Source: Pseudocolwellia sp048296855
Lineage (GTDB): Bacteria > Pseudomonadota > Gammaproteobacteria > Enterobacterales > Alteromonadaceae
Reading direction: 5' to 3' (one strand)
Length of the DNA: 64,000 nucleotides
Assembly: GCA_048296855.1 (NCBI GenBank)
Contig: CP182631.1
Shown here: positions 38,683 to 45,885 of the stretch, piece after piece
Layout: each line of letters begins with the position of its first letter
How positions within the stretch are numbered: position 1 is the first letter of the stretch
Position numbers and translations under genes: made by a program
Notes under the pieces: model-generated
The model's input: the letters and a program-made list of their open reading frames with translations, nothing else
Told to the model about the DNA's origin: nothing
The model's database searches: none

Positions 38683-39867
38683 ATGGCTAAAGCAAAATTT
38701 GAACGTAATAAACCACACGTAAACGTCGGAACAATCGGACACGTAGATCACGGTAAAACAACGTTAACAGCTGCAATCTCTGCGGTATTAACGAAAGTAC
38801 ACGGTGGTGAAGTAAAAGATTTCGCACAAATCGATAATGCTCCAGAAGAGCGTGAGCGTGGTATAACAATTAACACATCTCACATCGAATACGATACAGA
38901 AACACGTCACTACGCACACGTAGATTGTCCTGGCCATGCTGATTATATTAAAAACATGATCACAGGTGCAGCACAAATGGATGGAGCAATCTTAGTAGTT
39001 GCTGCTACAGATGGTCCAATGCCACAAACACGTGAGCACATCTTACTTTCACGTCAAGTAGGTGTACCATTCATCATCGTATTCATGAACAAATGTGACA
39101 TGGTAGATGACGAAGAATTATTAGAATTAGTAGAAATGGAAGTTCGTGAACTTCTAAGTGAATACGAATTCCCAGGTGATGACTTACCAGTAATTCAAGG
39201 TTCAGCTTTAGGCGCACTTCAAGGTGAAGAGAAGTGGGAAGCTAAGGTTATCGAACTTGCAGAAGCACTTGATACTTATATCCCAGAGCCAGAGCGTGCA
39301 GTTGATGGAGCATTCATCATGCCTATCGAAGATGTATTCTCAATCTCAGGTCGTGGTACAGTTGTAACAGGTCGTGTTGAACGTGGTATCATCAAAGTAG
39401 GTGAAGAAGTAGAAGTTGTAGGTATTCGTGATACACAAAAATCAACGTGTACAGGTGTAGAAATGTTCCGTAAGCTTCTTGACGAAGGTCGTGCTGGCGA
39501 GAACTGTGGTGTACTTTTACGTGGTCTTAAGCGTGAAGACGTAGAACGTGGTCAAGTACTATGTAAGCCTGGTTCAATCTCACCACACACTAAATTCGAA
39601 TCAGAAGTATACGTGTTAAGTAAAGATGAAGGTGGTCGTCATACTCCATTCTTCAAAGGATACCGTCCACAGTTTTACTTCCGTACAACAGACATCACAG
39701 GTGCAGTAGAGCTTCCTGAAGGTGTAGAAATGGTAATGCCAGGCGACAACTTGAAGTTTGTTGTAGAGCTTATCAACCCAGTAGCGATGGACGAAGGTTT
39801 ACGCTTCGCTATCCGTGAAGGTGGTCGTACAGTAGGTGCTGGTGTAGTATCTAAAATCATTGACTAA
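38683..39867 (+). CDS. tuf: Translation elongation factor Tu (tufB-position copy)
   Basis: EF-Tu delivers aminoacyl-tRNA to the ribosome as a GTP complex. ATG 38683 (MAKAKFERNKPHVNVGTIGH) is the true start, with AAGG at 38670-38673; the open frame extends upstream by chance. All G motifs are present: GHVDHGKTTL, RGITINT, DCPGHADYIKNM and NKCDM. The 394 residues and strongly adapted codons are standard. It follows four tRNA genes, like E. coli tufB, and is identical in protein to the copy at 58815. Confidence 0.98.
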   Translation: MAKAKFERNKPHVNVGTIGHVDHGKTTLTAAISAVLTKVHGGEVKDFAQIDNAPEERERGITINTSHIEYDTETRHYAHVDCPGHADYIKNMITGAAQMDGAILVVAATDGPMPQTREHILLSRQVGVPFIIVFMNKCDMVDDEELLELVEMEVRELLSEYEFPGDDLPVIQGSALGALQGEEKWEAKVIELAEALDTYIPEPERAVDGAFIMPIEDVFSISGRGTVVTGRVERGIIKVGEEVEVVGIRDTQKSTCTGVEMFRKLLDEGRAGENCGVLLRGLKREDVERGQVLCKPGSISPHTKFESEVYVLSKDEGGRHTPFFKGYRPQFYFRTTDITGAVELPEGVEMVMPGDNLKFVVELINPVAMDEGLRFAIREGGRTVGAGVVSKIID

Positions 39868-39893
39868 TATCGTTTAATCGATTGTTAATGTAG

Positions 39894-39918
39894 AAAGGTC
39901 GCGCAAGCGGCCTTTTTT
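39894..39918 (+). terminator. Terminator after tuf (tufB copy)
   Basis: aaaggtcgc (39894-39902) and gcggccttt (39907-39915) form a 9-base stem with one wobble pair, a GCAA tetraloop and a T run. Confidence 0.9.
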
Positions 39919-39968
39919 GTATCTATAGTTTTCTAAGTGATACATGACGCATAACGAGATCCCATGCG

Positions 39969-39974
39969 TATAAT
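39969..39974 (+). promoter_or_regulatory. Candidate -10 for the peptide cassette
   Basis: A TATAAT 92 bases before the peptide start; the -35 is not clear (tgacgc at 39945). Short complementary arms acgcat (39947-39952) and atgcgt (39964-39969) flank the spacer and could be an operator. Confidence 0.3.
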
Positions 39975-40065
39975 GGTGAAAAGCTACCAGTATAGCGTTG
40001 CGTTGTAAATTTACAGGTTTAATGCTAATTTAAATCGATTTTGTATAGTTAACTAAAGAGTAAAT

Positions 40066-40239
40066 ATGTCTGAGAGCAATAAAAAAGAAAAAACTGACAC
40101 TGAATTTGATAGGCGAAGCTTTTTAAATAAATACGGGAAGTTAGCAGTGTTAACACCTGTTGCCGTGACGAGTCTAATGAGCCCCGCAACTTCTGCGGCA
40201 CCGAAATCATGCAGAGGTAATGGCAATAAAAAGTGCTAA
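40066..40239 (+). CDS. 57-residue precursor-like peptide with a twin-arginine-type leader
   Basis: This small gene starts MSESNKKEKTDTEFDRRSFL with AAAGAG as ribosome binding site. DRRSFLNKYGK resembles a Tat signal (RRxFL), followed by a moderate hydrophobic stretch (LAVLTPVAVTSLM) and a plausible AxA-type cleavage region (ATSAA). What remains is a 12-residue basic tail with a Cys near each end, PKSCRGNGNKKC. I know no function for it. It is followed by a kinase-like and a nucleotidyltransferase gene that resemble modifying enzymes of peptide systems, so I infer a secreted, possibly modified peptide. The frame is clean and the ribosome binding site good. Confidence 0.7.
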   Translation: MSESNKKEKTDTEFDRRSFLNKYGKLAVLTPVAVTSLMSPATSAAPKSCRGNGNKKC

Positions 40240-40339
40240 GTTTATGTCAAAGATCTTTAACATAGTAATAAATCAAGCTATCTCTATCACCCTTTTCCAT
40301 GTTTAATTTTACATTAGCTATTGTTACTTATTAGCTAAG

Positions 40340-41536
40340 ATGGAATTCATGAATATACAAAAAATTCATTTAAACACTTCATTTTTATCTATGTATATAG
40401 AAAATGAACAGGGGCTTATTTTTGACCACCTTAAAAAAAGCTTATATAGCATATCCCCCGTAATAGTTGCGTTTATATTCGCGATAGATGAAAACTTGTC
40501 TGAGTCGGAAGCTATTGACGATGTGTCACAATATTTTAATTTTTCGCCAACAGATTTAATTTTTTATTATCAAGAAGCAAAATTGTTCTTTTCAAGCAGT
40601 AAATTCCCATTGAACTATATAGATAGTAGGTATCCTGAATTAACTAAATTGAGTGGGTATTCTAAGTTTGACGATCAAAAAAATGCAAAATCTTACACTG
40701 TTGGCGACTCATCATTTTCGATAACGTGTGAAAACCTATCTCTATTTAAAATAATAAATTCATTACTGCAGCCCATTGAAAAAAAATTAGATAAAGTTCA
40801 TTTTCAAATTTTTATTAAAAAGTCAGTTTCTGATGACAAATATTTTGATGTTTTTTGTAATGAGCTAATTATCGAAGAACGACTCTTATTTCAAGAAGTA
40901 CTTCCTTTAATTATTGACCGTATGCAAATTCTTACATTTCAACAGAGTGATTATTGCTTTTGTTTTCATGGTGCGGCCATACAAACATATGAAGGTGTCT
41001 TACTGTTGCCAGGGGTGTCAGGTGCAGGTAAGTCGACGTTGAGCGCTGTACTTGCAAGCAAAAGCAATAAGATTTATTCAGATGAATTGATCGTTTTAGA
41101 TAAACATTTTAACGTTAACGCATTAAAATTACCTATTGCGATAAAGTCAGGAAGTTGGGATGTATTGTCTAAATATTACCCTCAGCTGAGCGAACAACCT
41201 GAATTTTTACGACTGGATGGTCGTAGATTGAAATATGTATGGCCAAATTCTTTTGCTACAAACATAAAGCAAAACCTTAAGCAGAAGTATCTTATTTTTA
41301 ATCCAAAATTTAATAGTAAATCTCAAGCATCAGTAAGTCCTGAAAAACTATCGATAATAGATACAATCACTATGTTAGTTGAGGCTGGTTATCAGGTAGG
41401 TATTGAATTAAACGAAGAAAAACTAGAGTCTCTGTTAACTTTCATGGAAAGAGCCTATCGTTATCGCCATACATACAATACAAGTGCTCAAGCCGAGCTA
41501 GAGATAAAGAGGTTATGGGAAAGGCACTATGAATAA
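40340..41536 (+). CDS. HPr-kinase-related protein with PqqD-like N-terminus
   Basis: Residues about 12-90 (LIFDHLKKSLYSISPVIVAF to SPTDLIFYYQEAKLF) have the size and pattern of a PqqD-like peptide-binding domain. From about residue 210 the protein resembles HPr kinase-related proteins: HGAAI, the P-loop LLPGVSGAGKSTLSAVL near residue 224, YSDELIVLDK, and LPIAIKSGSWDVL. Related kinases occur with PqqD proteins and nucleotidyltransferases in peptide-modification loci, and some phosphorylate lasso peptides. The target here is unknown; the adjacent 57-residue peptide is the obvious candidate. The start could be ATG 40340 or 40349. The last eight bases overlap the next gene. 398 residues, AT-rich. 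Confidence 0.7.
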   Translation: MEFMNIQKIHLNTSFLSMYIENEQGLIFDHLKKSLYSISPVIVAFIFAIDENLSESEAIDDVSQYFNFSPTDLIFYYQEAKLFFSSSKFPLNYIDSRYPELTKLSGYSKFDDQKNAKSYTVGDSSFSITCENLSLFKIINSLLQPIEKKLDKVHFQIFIKKSVSDDKYFDVFCNELIIEERLLFQEVLPLIIDRMQILTFQQSDYCFCFHGAAIQTYEGVLLLPGVSGAGKSTLSAVLASKSNKIYSDELIVLDKHFNVNALKLPIAIKSGSWDVLSKYYPQLSEQPEFLRLDGRRLKYVWPNSFATNIKQNLKQKYLIFNPKFNSKSQASVSPEKLSIIDTITMLVEAGYQVGIELNEEKLESLLTFMERAYRYRHTYNTSAQAELEIKRLWERHYE

Positions 41537-42710
41537 CTTTTATAAAATTACTCAACAGGTTTTTTTTGATCTATCAACATGGTTACTTCACCCTGATAAA
41601 TATTCAAGTGAACAGTTATCCCGTTTACAAAATGAAGAAGCATATTTGCCTATAATTTCTTTAGCTCATCAATATTGGTTAGTTGGGCCATTAACAAATA
41701 GACTAAAGTCTGCTGATGTCTGGAGGAAGCTTCCTGAGAAACTTCAAAGCTATTTAATTGATATTGAAAAACTTTATCTTAATCGAATAAATGCTATAAA
41801 AGCAGAAACTATTTTTGTAAGTCAATTATTAGTTGATGCAAATATTAAAGTTGTTGTGATAAAGGGAGCTGCAAGCATATTTAATGGCGTTGCAGATCCT
41901 ATAAGTAATCGTTATATGAAAGATATTGATATACTCGTACCTGAGCAACTTCAGCAAAAGGCATATAATATACTCAGAAAAAATGGCTATAAAAAAGATA
42001 TAAATTATTTTGATGTTAATGCTTCAGATGCACATCATGCCCCACCATTATTAAAAAATAATATTTGTTATATTGAACTTCATCGTTGGGTAGTAGCAAA
42101 ACACTTAAAGAAAGTTTTAGAAACTGATAACGTATGGATAACCACAGTACCGCTTCATTTAACGGATGAGTTAATTGTAGAACAGTTAAACCCAACCAAC
42201 CAAGTTATACTTTCGATAGTGCATAGTGAAATCCAGAATGGAGGATTTGATCAAAAACACATAGACTTGCATCAAATGTTTAATTTATTGACTATAGTTC
42301 AACACTTTTTTGGGAAAATTAATTGGCAACTAGTTAAACATTGTTTTGAAAAGTCAAACCAAGAAGATGTATTGACGACTACATTATATGTTTTATATCG
42401 TTTGTTTGAATTAGAAACCCCCATCACAAACAAACAAAGTATTTATGCTCAAAAACATTTTGATGAATGCTTAAGGCGCTATGTAAAAAATCAAGGAAGA
42501 AATAGTGGTTTTAGCGTGATTATGGAGCAATTGTATGGATATAAAAGCAGAAATATAAACTTGATGTACGGAAAAAAAGGTATTTTGGGTTATCCTATAG
42601 GAGTTATGAAACACCTATTTTTTCATTTTAGGAAAGTGTTTAGTTCCCCCCATATAAAGTCGTATGTTTTGAGAGTCATTAATAAAAGGCAGCATTCAGA
42701 TGTTTCTTAG
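41529..42710 (+). CDS. Nucleotidyltransferase family protein (NTP_transf_5-like)
   Basis: This 393-residue protein matches the uncharacterised nucleotidyltransferase pattern: a helical N-terminus (LSRLQNEEAYLPIISLAHQY), then KVVVIKGAASIF near residue 112 and the metal-binding NRYMKDIDILVPEQ near 133, followed by LHRWVVAKHL and a helical C-terminal half. Members of this family occur beside HPr-kinase-like and PqqD proteins and in lasso peptide clusters, where they are thought to modify peptides. Its ATG lies inside the kinase gene (eight-base overlap), so the two are translationally coupled. A short gap then leads to tRNA-Trp. Confidence 0.75.
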   Translation: MNNFYKITQQVFFDLSTWLLHPDKYSSEQLSRLQNEEAYLPIISLAHQYWLVGPLTNRLKSADVWRKLPEKLQSYLIDIEKLYLNRINAIKAETIFVSQLLVDANIKVVVIKGAASIFNGVADPISNRYMKDIDILVPEQLQQKAYNILRKNGYKKDINYFDVNASDAHHAPPLLKNNICYIELHRWVVAKHLKKVLETDNVWITTVPLHLTDELIVEQLNPTNQVILSIVHSEIQNGGFDQKHIDLHQMFNLLTIVQHFFGKINWQLVKHCFEKSNQEDVLTTTLYVLYRLFELETPITNKQSIYAQKHFDECLRRYVKNQGRNSGFSVIMEQLYGYKSRNINLMYGKKGILGYPIGVMKHLFFHFRKVFSSPHIKSYVLRVINKRQHSDVS

Positions 42711-42796
42711 CTGTAATTTATATGAGCTATTTAAACGGAAGACGATAGAGGAATATTGTTTTTTATTGGATTTTGATATCAATTATCGAATATAGC

Positions 42797-42824
42797 TTGA
42801 GTAAAATCATTGACTCAGTATAAT
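42797..42824 (+). promoter_or_regulatory. Promoter of tRNA-Trp and secE-nusG
   Basis: TTGAGT (42797-42802), a 16-base spacer, TATAAT (42819-42824) and a GC-rich discriminator (agcgcctc). The tRNA begins 92 bases downstream, leaving room for a 5' leader. Confidence 0.6.
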
Positions 42825-42916
42825 AGCGCCTCACTTCTAGAGTCTCTCTTAATTCCAAATAAACTAAGAATCACTCGATAAGTGCAGCTATTTAACAGTA
42901 AATTGTTGAATACAAA

Positions 42917-42993
42917 AGGGGTATAGTTCCAATTGGTAGAACAGCGGTCTCCAAAACCGATGGTTGGGAGTTCGAATCTCTCTACCCCTGCCA
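42917..42993 (+). tRNA. trpT: tRNA-Trp (CCA)
   Basis: Acceptor aggggta/tacccct, anticodon loop tctCCAaaa (anticodon at 42951-42953) and an encoded CCA. The D loop is one base longer than in E. coli tRNA-Trp. It sits between the peptide cassette and secE. Confidence 0.96.
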
Positions 42994-43080
42994 AATTTGA
43001 TAAACATGTAAATGTTTGAAGTAAAATCTCTTTTGAGATTATTTCGTCTTAGTTTAGACGCGTAATTACAGGTTAAGAAT

Positions 43081-43461
43081 ATGAACGTAAGTACTGAAAG
43101 CCAGCCTAGTGGGTCTTTTGATTTTTTGAAATGGGGCTTAGTTCTCATTCTATTAGCAGGTGCAGTTGCAGGAAATTATATCTTCGGTGAAGAATCTGTT
43201 CTTTATCGTGCAATCGGTGTTGTAGTTGCTATTGCCGTTGCGGGCTTAATTGCTATGCAAACTGAAAAAGGGCGCTCTGCTGTTATTTTTGCTAAAGAGT
43301 CAAAAACAGAGATACGTAAAGTTGTATGGCCAACTCGTCAAGAAGCTATTCAAACAACAGCTATTGTACTAGTGGCGACACTTATTATGTCTATTGTAAT
43401 GTGGGGCTTAGACTCAGTATTATTCTGGGTGGTTGGTTTTATTACTGGTTTAAAGGTTTAG
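43081..43461 (+). CDS. secE: Preprotein translocase subunit SecE
   Basis: SecE clamps SecY in the Sec channel. The 126-residue, three-helix form is present: two helices at about 15-33 and 42-60 (LYRAIGVVVAIAVAGLIAM), the conserved amphipathic segment KESKTEIRKVVWPTRQEAIQ and a final helix (IVLVATLIMSIVMWGLDSVL). nusG begins directly after the stop, as in most bacteria. Confidence 0.96.
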   Translation: MNVSTESQPSGSFDFLKWGLVLILLAGAVAGNYIFGEESVLYRAIGVVVAIAVAGLIAMQTEKGRSAVIFAKESKTEIRKVVWPTRQEAIQTTAIVLVATLIMSIVMWGLDSVLFWVVGFITGLKV

Positions 43462-44076
43462 ATGATGACAGAAGAAAATTTAAACGAAGAACATGTTCCA
43501 AGTGAAGAAGAAATTGCAGCTGAAAATGCTGAGATAGAAAGAAGAAGTCATTTGCGTTGGTATGTAGTACAAGCTTTCTCTGGTTATGAAGGTCGTGTTC
43601 AAAAAACATTAATTGAACATATTGAAATCAATGGCTTAGAAGATAAATTCGGTCAAATCTTAGTGCCAACTGAAGAAATCGTTGAAATGCGTGCTGGACA
43701 GAAGCGTAAAAGCTCTCGTAAATTCTTCCCAGGTTATGTTCTAGTACAGATGGCTATGGATGAAGAAGCATGGCATTTAGTGAAAAGTGTACCTAGAGTA
43801 TTAGGTTTTATTGGCGGTACGAGCGATCGTCCAGCCCCTATCACTCAGAAAGAAGCTGATCGTATACTTCAGCGTTTAGAAGATACTGATAAACCTAAAC
43901 CTAAAACATTATTTGAACCAGGTGAAGTTATCCGCGTTATTGATGGTCCATTTGCTGACTTTAATGGTGTGGTAGAAGAGCTTGATTATGAGAAAAACCG
44001 AATTAAGGTGTCAGTACTTATTTTTGGTCGTTCTACACCAGTAGATTTAGAGTTTGGTCAAGTCGAAAAAGGCTAA
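43462..44076 (+). CDS. nusG: Transcription termination/antitermination factor NusG
   Basis: NusG binds RNA polymerase and couples it to Rho or the ribosome. The NGN domain starts at LRWYVVQAFSGYEGRVQKTL and the KOW domain at FEPGEVIRVIDGPFADFNGV, with GFIGGTSDRPAPI between. About 24 acidic residues (EENLNEEHVPSEEEIAAEN) precede the core, so it is longer (204) than E. coli NusG (181). Two ATG codons stand in tandem at 43462 and 43465, immediately after the secE stop, and either may be used. Confidence 0.95.
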   Translation: MMTEENLNEEHVPSEEEIAAENAEIERRSHLRWYVVQAFSGYEGRVQKTLIEHIEINGLEDKFGQILVPTEEIVEMRAGQKRKSSRKFFPGYVLVQMAMDEEAWHLVKSVPRVLGFIGGTSDRPAPITQKEADRILQRLEDTDKPKPKTLFEPGEVIRVIDGPFADFNGVVEELDYEKNRIKVSVLIFGRSTPVDLEFGQVEKG

Positions 44077-44099
44077 CATTAAACACTATAATATTTTTA

Positions 44100-44127
44100 A
44101 AAACCAAAGCAATGCTTTGGTTTTTTT
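44100..44127 (+). terminator. Rho-independent terminator after nusG
   Basis: aaaaccaaagca (44100-44111) pairs with tgctttggtttt (44113-44124), with a T run. It separates secE-nusG from the ribosomal protein genes. Confidence 0.85.
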
Positions 44128-44314
44128 GTTTTTAGAAGTAGTAATACCCTTCATAATAGAACTGTTCTGTTTAAAATAAAGGAAAACGGTCAAAGACAAA
44201 GTCTTTTATCCATTCTCTGTTAATTCAAACCTCTAAATTAATAATAGTTTAAAGGCGTTTTCAACTAGCAAAATGATCAATCTCTTAGTGAATATAGTAA
44301 AAGTTATAAATCGC
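44128..44314. other. Non-coding gap between nusG terminator and rplK promoter
   Basis: About 190 AT-rich bases of a 386-base gap with no recognisable gene, repeat or RNA. The rplK promoter and a leader of about 115 bases follow. Confidence 0.5.
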
Positions 44315-44344
44315 TTGAATTTAGGCCGTTGATTAATATATAAT
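44315..44344 (+). promoter_or_regulatory. rplKA promoter
   Basis: TTGAAT (44315-44320), an 18-base spacer and TATAAT (44339-44344), with GC-rich ccgctgccg after it. The leader to rplK is about 115 bases and includes ggggagctag near 44405, possibly part of the L1 feedback target. Confidence 0.65.
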
Positions 44345-44462
44345 CCGCTGCCGATTTTTTTTAAACTCAAGTAGTTAAATATTAAATATCGGTATTTTTA
44401 TAACGGGGAGCTAGTTCAATTAAAGTAATTAGCGTTAGAACCCACACTATAGGTATTGAAAA

Positions 44463-44891
44463 ATGGCTAAAAAAGTCCAAGCTCTAATCAAGCTACAAGT
44501 TGCTGCTGGTGCAGCAAACCCGTCACCGCCAGTTGGTCCTGCATTAGGTCAACACGGTGTAAATATAATGGAATTCTGTAAAGCGTTTAACGCAAAAACA
44601 GATTCATTAGAAAAAGGCGCTCCAGTTCCAGTAGTTATTACTGTATACAGTGACCGTTCTTTTACATTTGAAACAAAAACTCCACCTGCTTCATTCTTAT
44701 TGAAAAAAGCGGCTGGTATTAAAAGTGGTTCAGGCCGTCCTAACACTGAAAAAGTTGGTACTGTTACAACAGCACAACTTGAAGAAATCGTTAAGACTAA
44801 AGAACCTGATTTAACTGCTGGTTCACTTGAAGCTGCAGTGCGTACCATTGCGGGTTCTGCTCGTTCAATGGGTTTAGTGGTAGAGGACTAA
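44463..44891 (+). CDS. rplK: 50S ribosomal protein L11
   Basis: L11 forms the GTPase-associated centre with 23S rRNA and is needed for RelA activation on stalled ribosomes. The 142 residues begin KKVQALIKLQVAAGAANPSP with the Pro pair of the N-terminal domain, then PVGPALGQHGVNIMEFCKAF, and end GSARSMGLVVED. rplA starts three bases after the stop. Codon use is highly adapted. Confidence 0.98.
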   Translation: MAKKVQALIKLQVAAGAANPSPPVGPALGQHGVNIMEFCKAFNAKTDSLEKGAPVPVVITVYSDRSFTFETKTPPASFLLKKAAGIKSGSGRPNTEKVGTVTTAQLEEIVKTKEPDLTAGSLEAAVRTIAGSARSMGLVVED

Positions 44892-44894
44892 TCA

Positions 44895-45590
44895 ATGGCT
44901 AAATTATCAAAACGCGCTCGTCTTATCCGTGAAAAAGTAGACGTATTAAAAGAATATGAAATCAGCGAAGCAATTGCTTTATTAAAAGAATTTGCTACTG
45001 CTAACTTCCGTGAAAGTGTTGATGTTGCTGTAAACTTAGGCATCGATGCACGTAAATCTGACCAAAACGTACGTGGCGCAACTGTGTTACCAAACGGTAC
45101 TGGTCGTGATGTTCGTGTTGCTGTATTTACACAAGGCGCTAACGCTGAAAAAGCTAAAGAAGCTGGTGCTGACATTGTTGGTATGGAAGATCTAGCCGAG
45201 TTAGTTAAAAAAGGCGAAATGAACTTTGACGTTGTAATCGCTACTCCTGACGCAATGCGCGTTGTTGGCCAATTAGGTCAAATTTTAGGGCCACGTGGTT
45301 TAATGCCTAACCCTAAAGTAGGAACTGTAACTCCTGATGTAGTAACTGCTGTTAACAATGCAAAAGCTGGTCAAATTCGTTACCGCAACGACAAAAACGG
45401 CATTATCCATACTACTATTGGTAAAGCTGATTTTGAAGAAGCGCAATTACAACAAAACCTTGAAGCATTATTGGAAGCATTGAAAAAAGCTAAACCAGCA
45501 AATGCTAAAGGCCAGTACATTAAGAAAATTTCTGTATCAACTACTATGGGTGCCGGTGTTTCCGTTAGCCAAGCAAGTTTAACAGTATAA
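44895..45590 (+). CDS. rplA: 50S ribosomal protein L1
   Basis: L1 forms the mobile stalk near the E site and represses rplKA translation by binding the mRNA leader. The 231 residues carry MAKLSKRARLIREKVDVLKE, the signature GQLGQILGPRGLMPNPKVGT and KISVSTTMGAGVSV. It lies in the conserved rplK-rplA pair, and a separate promoter for rplJL follows its stop codon. Confidence 0.98.
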   Translation: MAKLSKRARLIREKVDVLKEYEISEAIALLKEFATANFRESVDVAVNLGIDARKSDQNVRGATVLPNGTGRDVRVAVFTQGANAEKAKEAGADIVGMEDLAELVKKGEMNFDVVIATPDAMRVVGQLGQILGPRGLMPNPKVGTVTPDVVTAVNNAKAGQIRYRNDKNGIIHTTIGKADFEEAQLQQNLEALLEALKKAKPANAKGQYIKKISVSTTMGAGVSVSQASLTV

Positions 45591-45616
45591 TTTTCAAAGC
45601 GCCTATTTTTAGGTGC

Positions 45617-45645
45617 TTTACAAGGGGTAGATTATAAACTATAAT
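45617..45645 (+). promoter_or_regulatory. Strong rplJL-rpoBC promoter
   Basis: TTTACA (45617-45622), a 17-base spacer and TATAAT (45640-45645), 11 of 12 bases matching consensus, with a GC-rich discriminator (ctcgcccc). It lies just after rplA, where E. coli has its L10 promoter. Confidence 0.75.
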
Positions 45646-45655
45646 CTCGCCCCTT
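45622..45655. repeat. Near-perfect palindrome across the rplJ promoter
   Basis: aaggggtagattata (45622-45636) pairs with tataatctcgcccctt (45640-45655) except for a small internal bulge; the loop is three bases. The right arm contains the -10 hexamer. It could act as a hairpin in read-through RNA from rplKA or as a binding site. Confidence 0.7.
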
Positions 45656-45673
45656 AAATTTTGGTAGATGTTG

Positions 45674-45866
45674 TTGATTTTAGCTATACAAAAATCAATG
45701 ACCTCGTCAAAGACCGTAGGTGCTTTGTTGATACTTAGCTTAATTAAATGCCTACGTAGATGGTGATTACCCAGTATTTCCTAATTCTGGTCCTCGCCGT
45801 AATGGCCTGTAATTTATTAGTACTAAATAATAAATTACAGGGATAGTAAATACCGGCTTAGCCGGT
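45674..45866 (+). ncRNA. L10 leader (rplJL autoregulatory mRNA region)
   Basis: The rplJ leader RNA is where the L10-L7/L12 complex binds to repress rplJL. It contains ttgatttt/aaaatcaa (45674-45698), then agaccgtaggtg (from 45711) and gcctacgtagatggtg (from 45750), whose cgtagg/cctacg arms and sequence resemble the gammaproteobacterial L10 leader. A 13-base stem follows (45807-45840), then accggc/gccggt (45852-45866), only four bases before the CAGGAG ribosome binding site. Confidence 0.75.
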
Positions 45867-45885
45867 GAACCAGGAGTTAAAGCCA

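Larger units (their letters stand above)
38679..39920 (+). repeat. tuf duplication, copy 1 (tufB locus)
   Basis: This block of about 1242 bases recurs at 58811-60052. I found no difference between the copies by eye. Identity begins four bases before the start codon and ends just past the terminator; flanks outside differ. Confidence 0.9.

Noticed and set aside
40066..42710. Complete lasso peptide cluster
   Set aside because: No transglutaminase-like protease, asparagine-synthetase-like cyclase or ABC transporter is present, and the peptide leader is Tat-like with a Cys-bounded tail, unlike lasso precursors.
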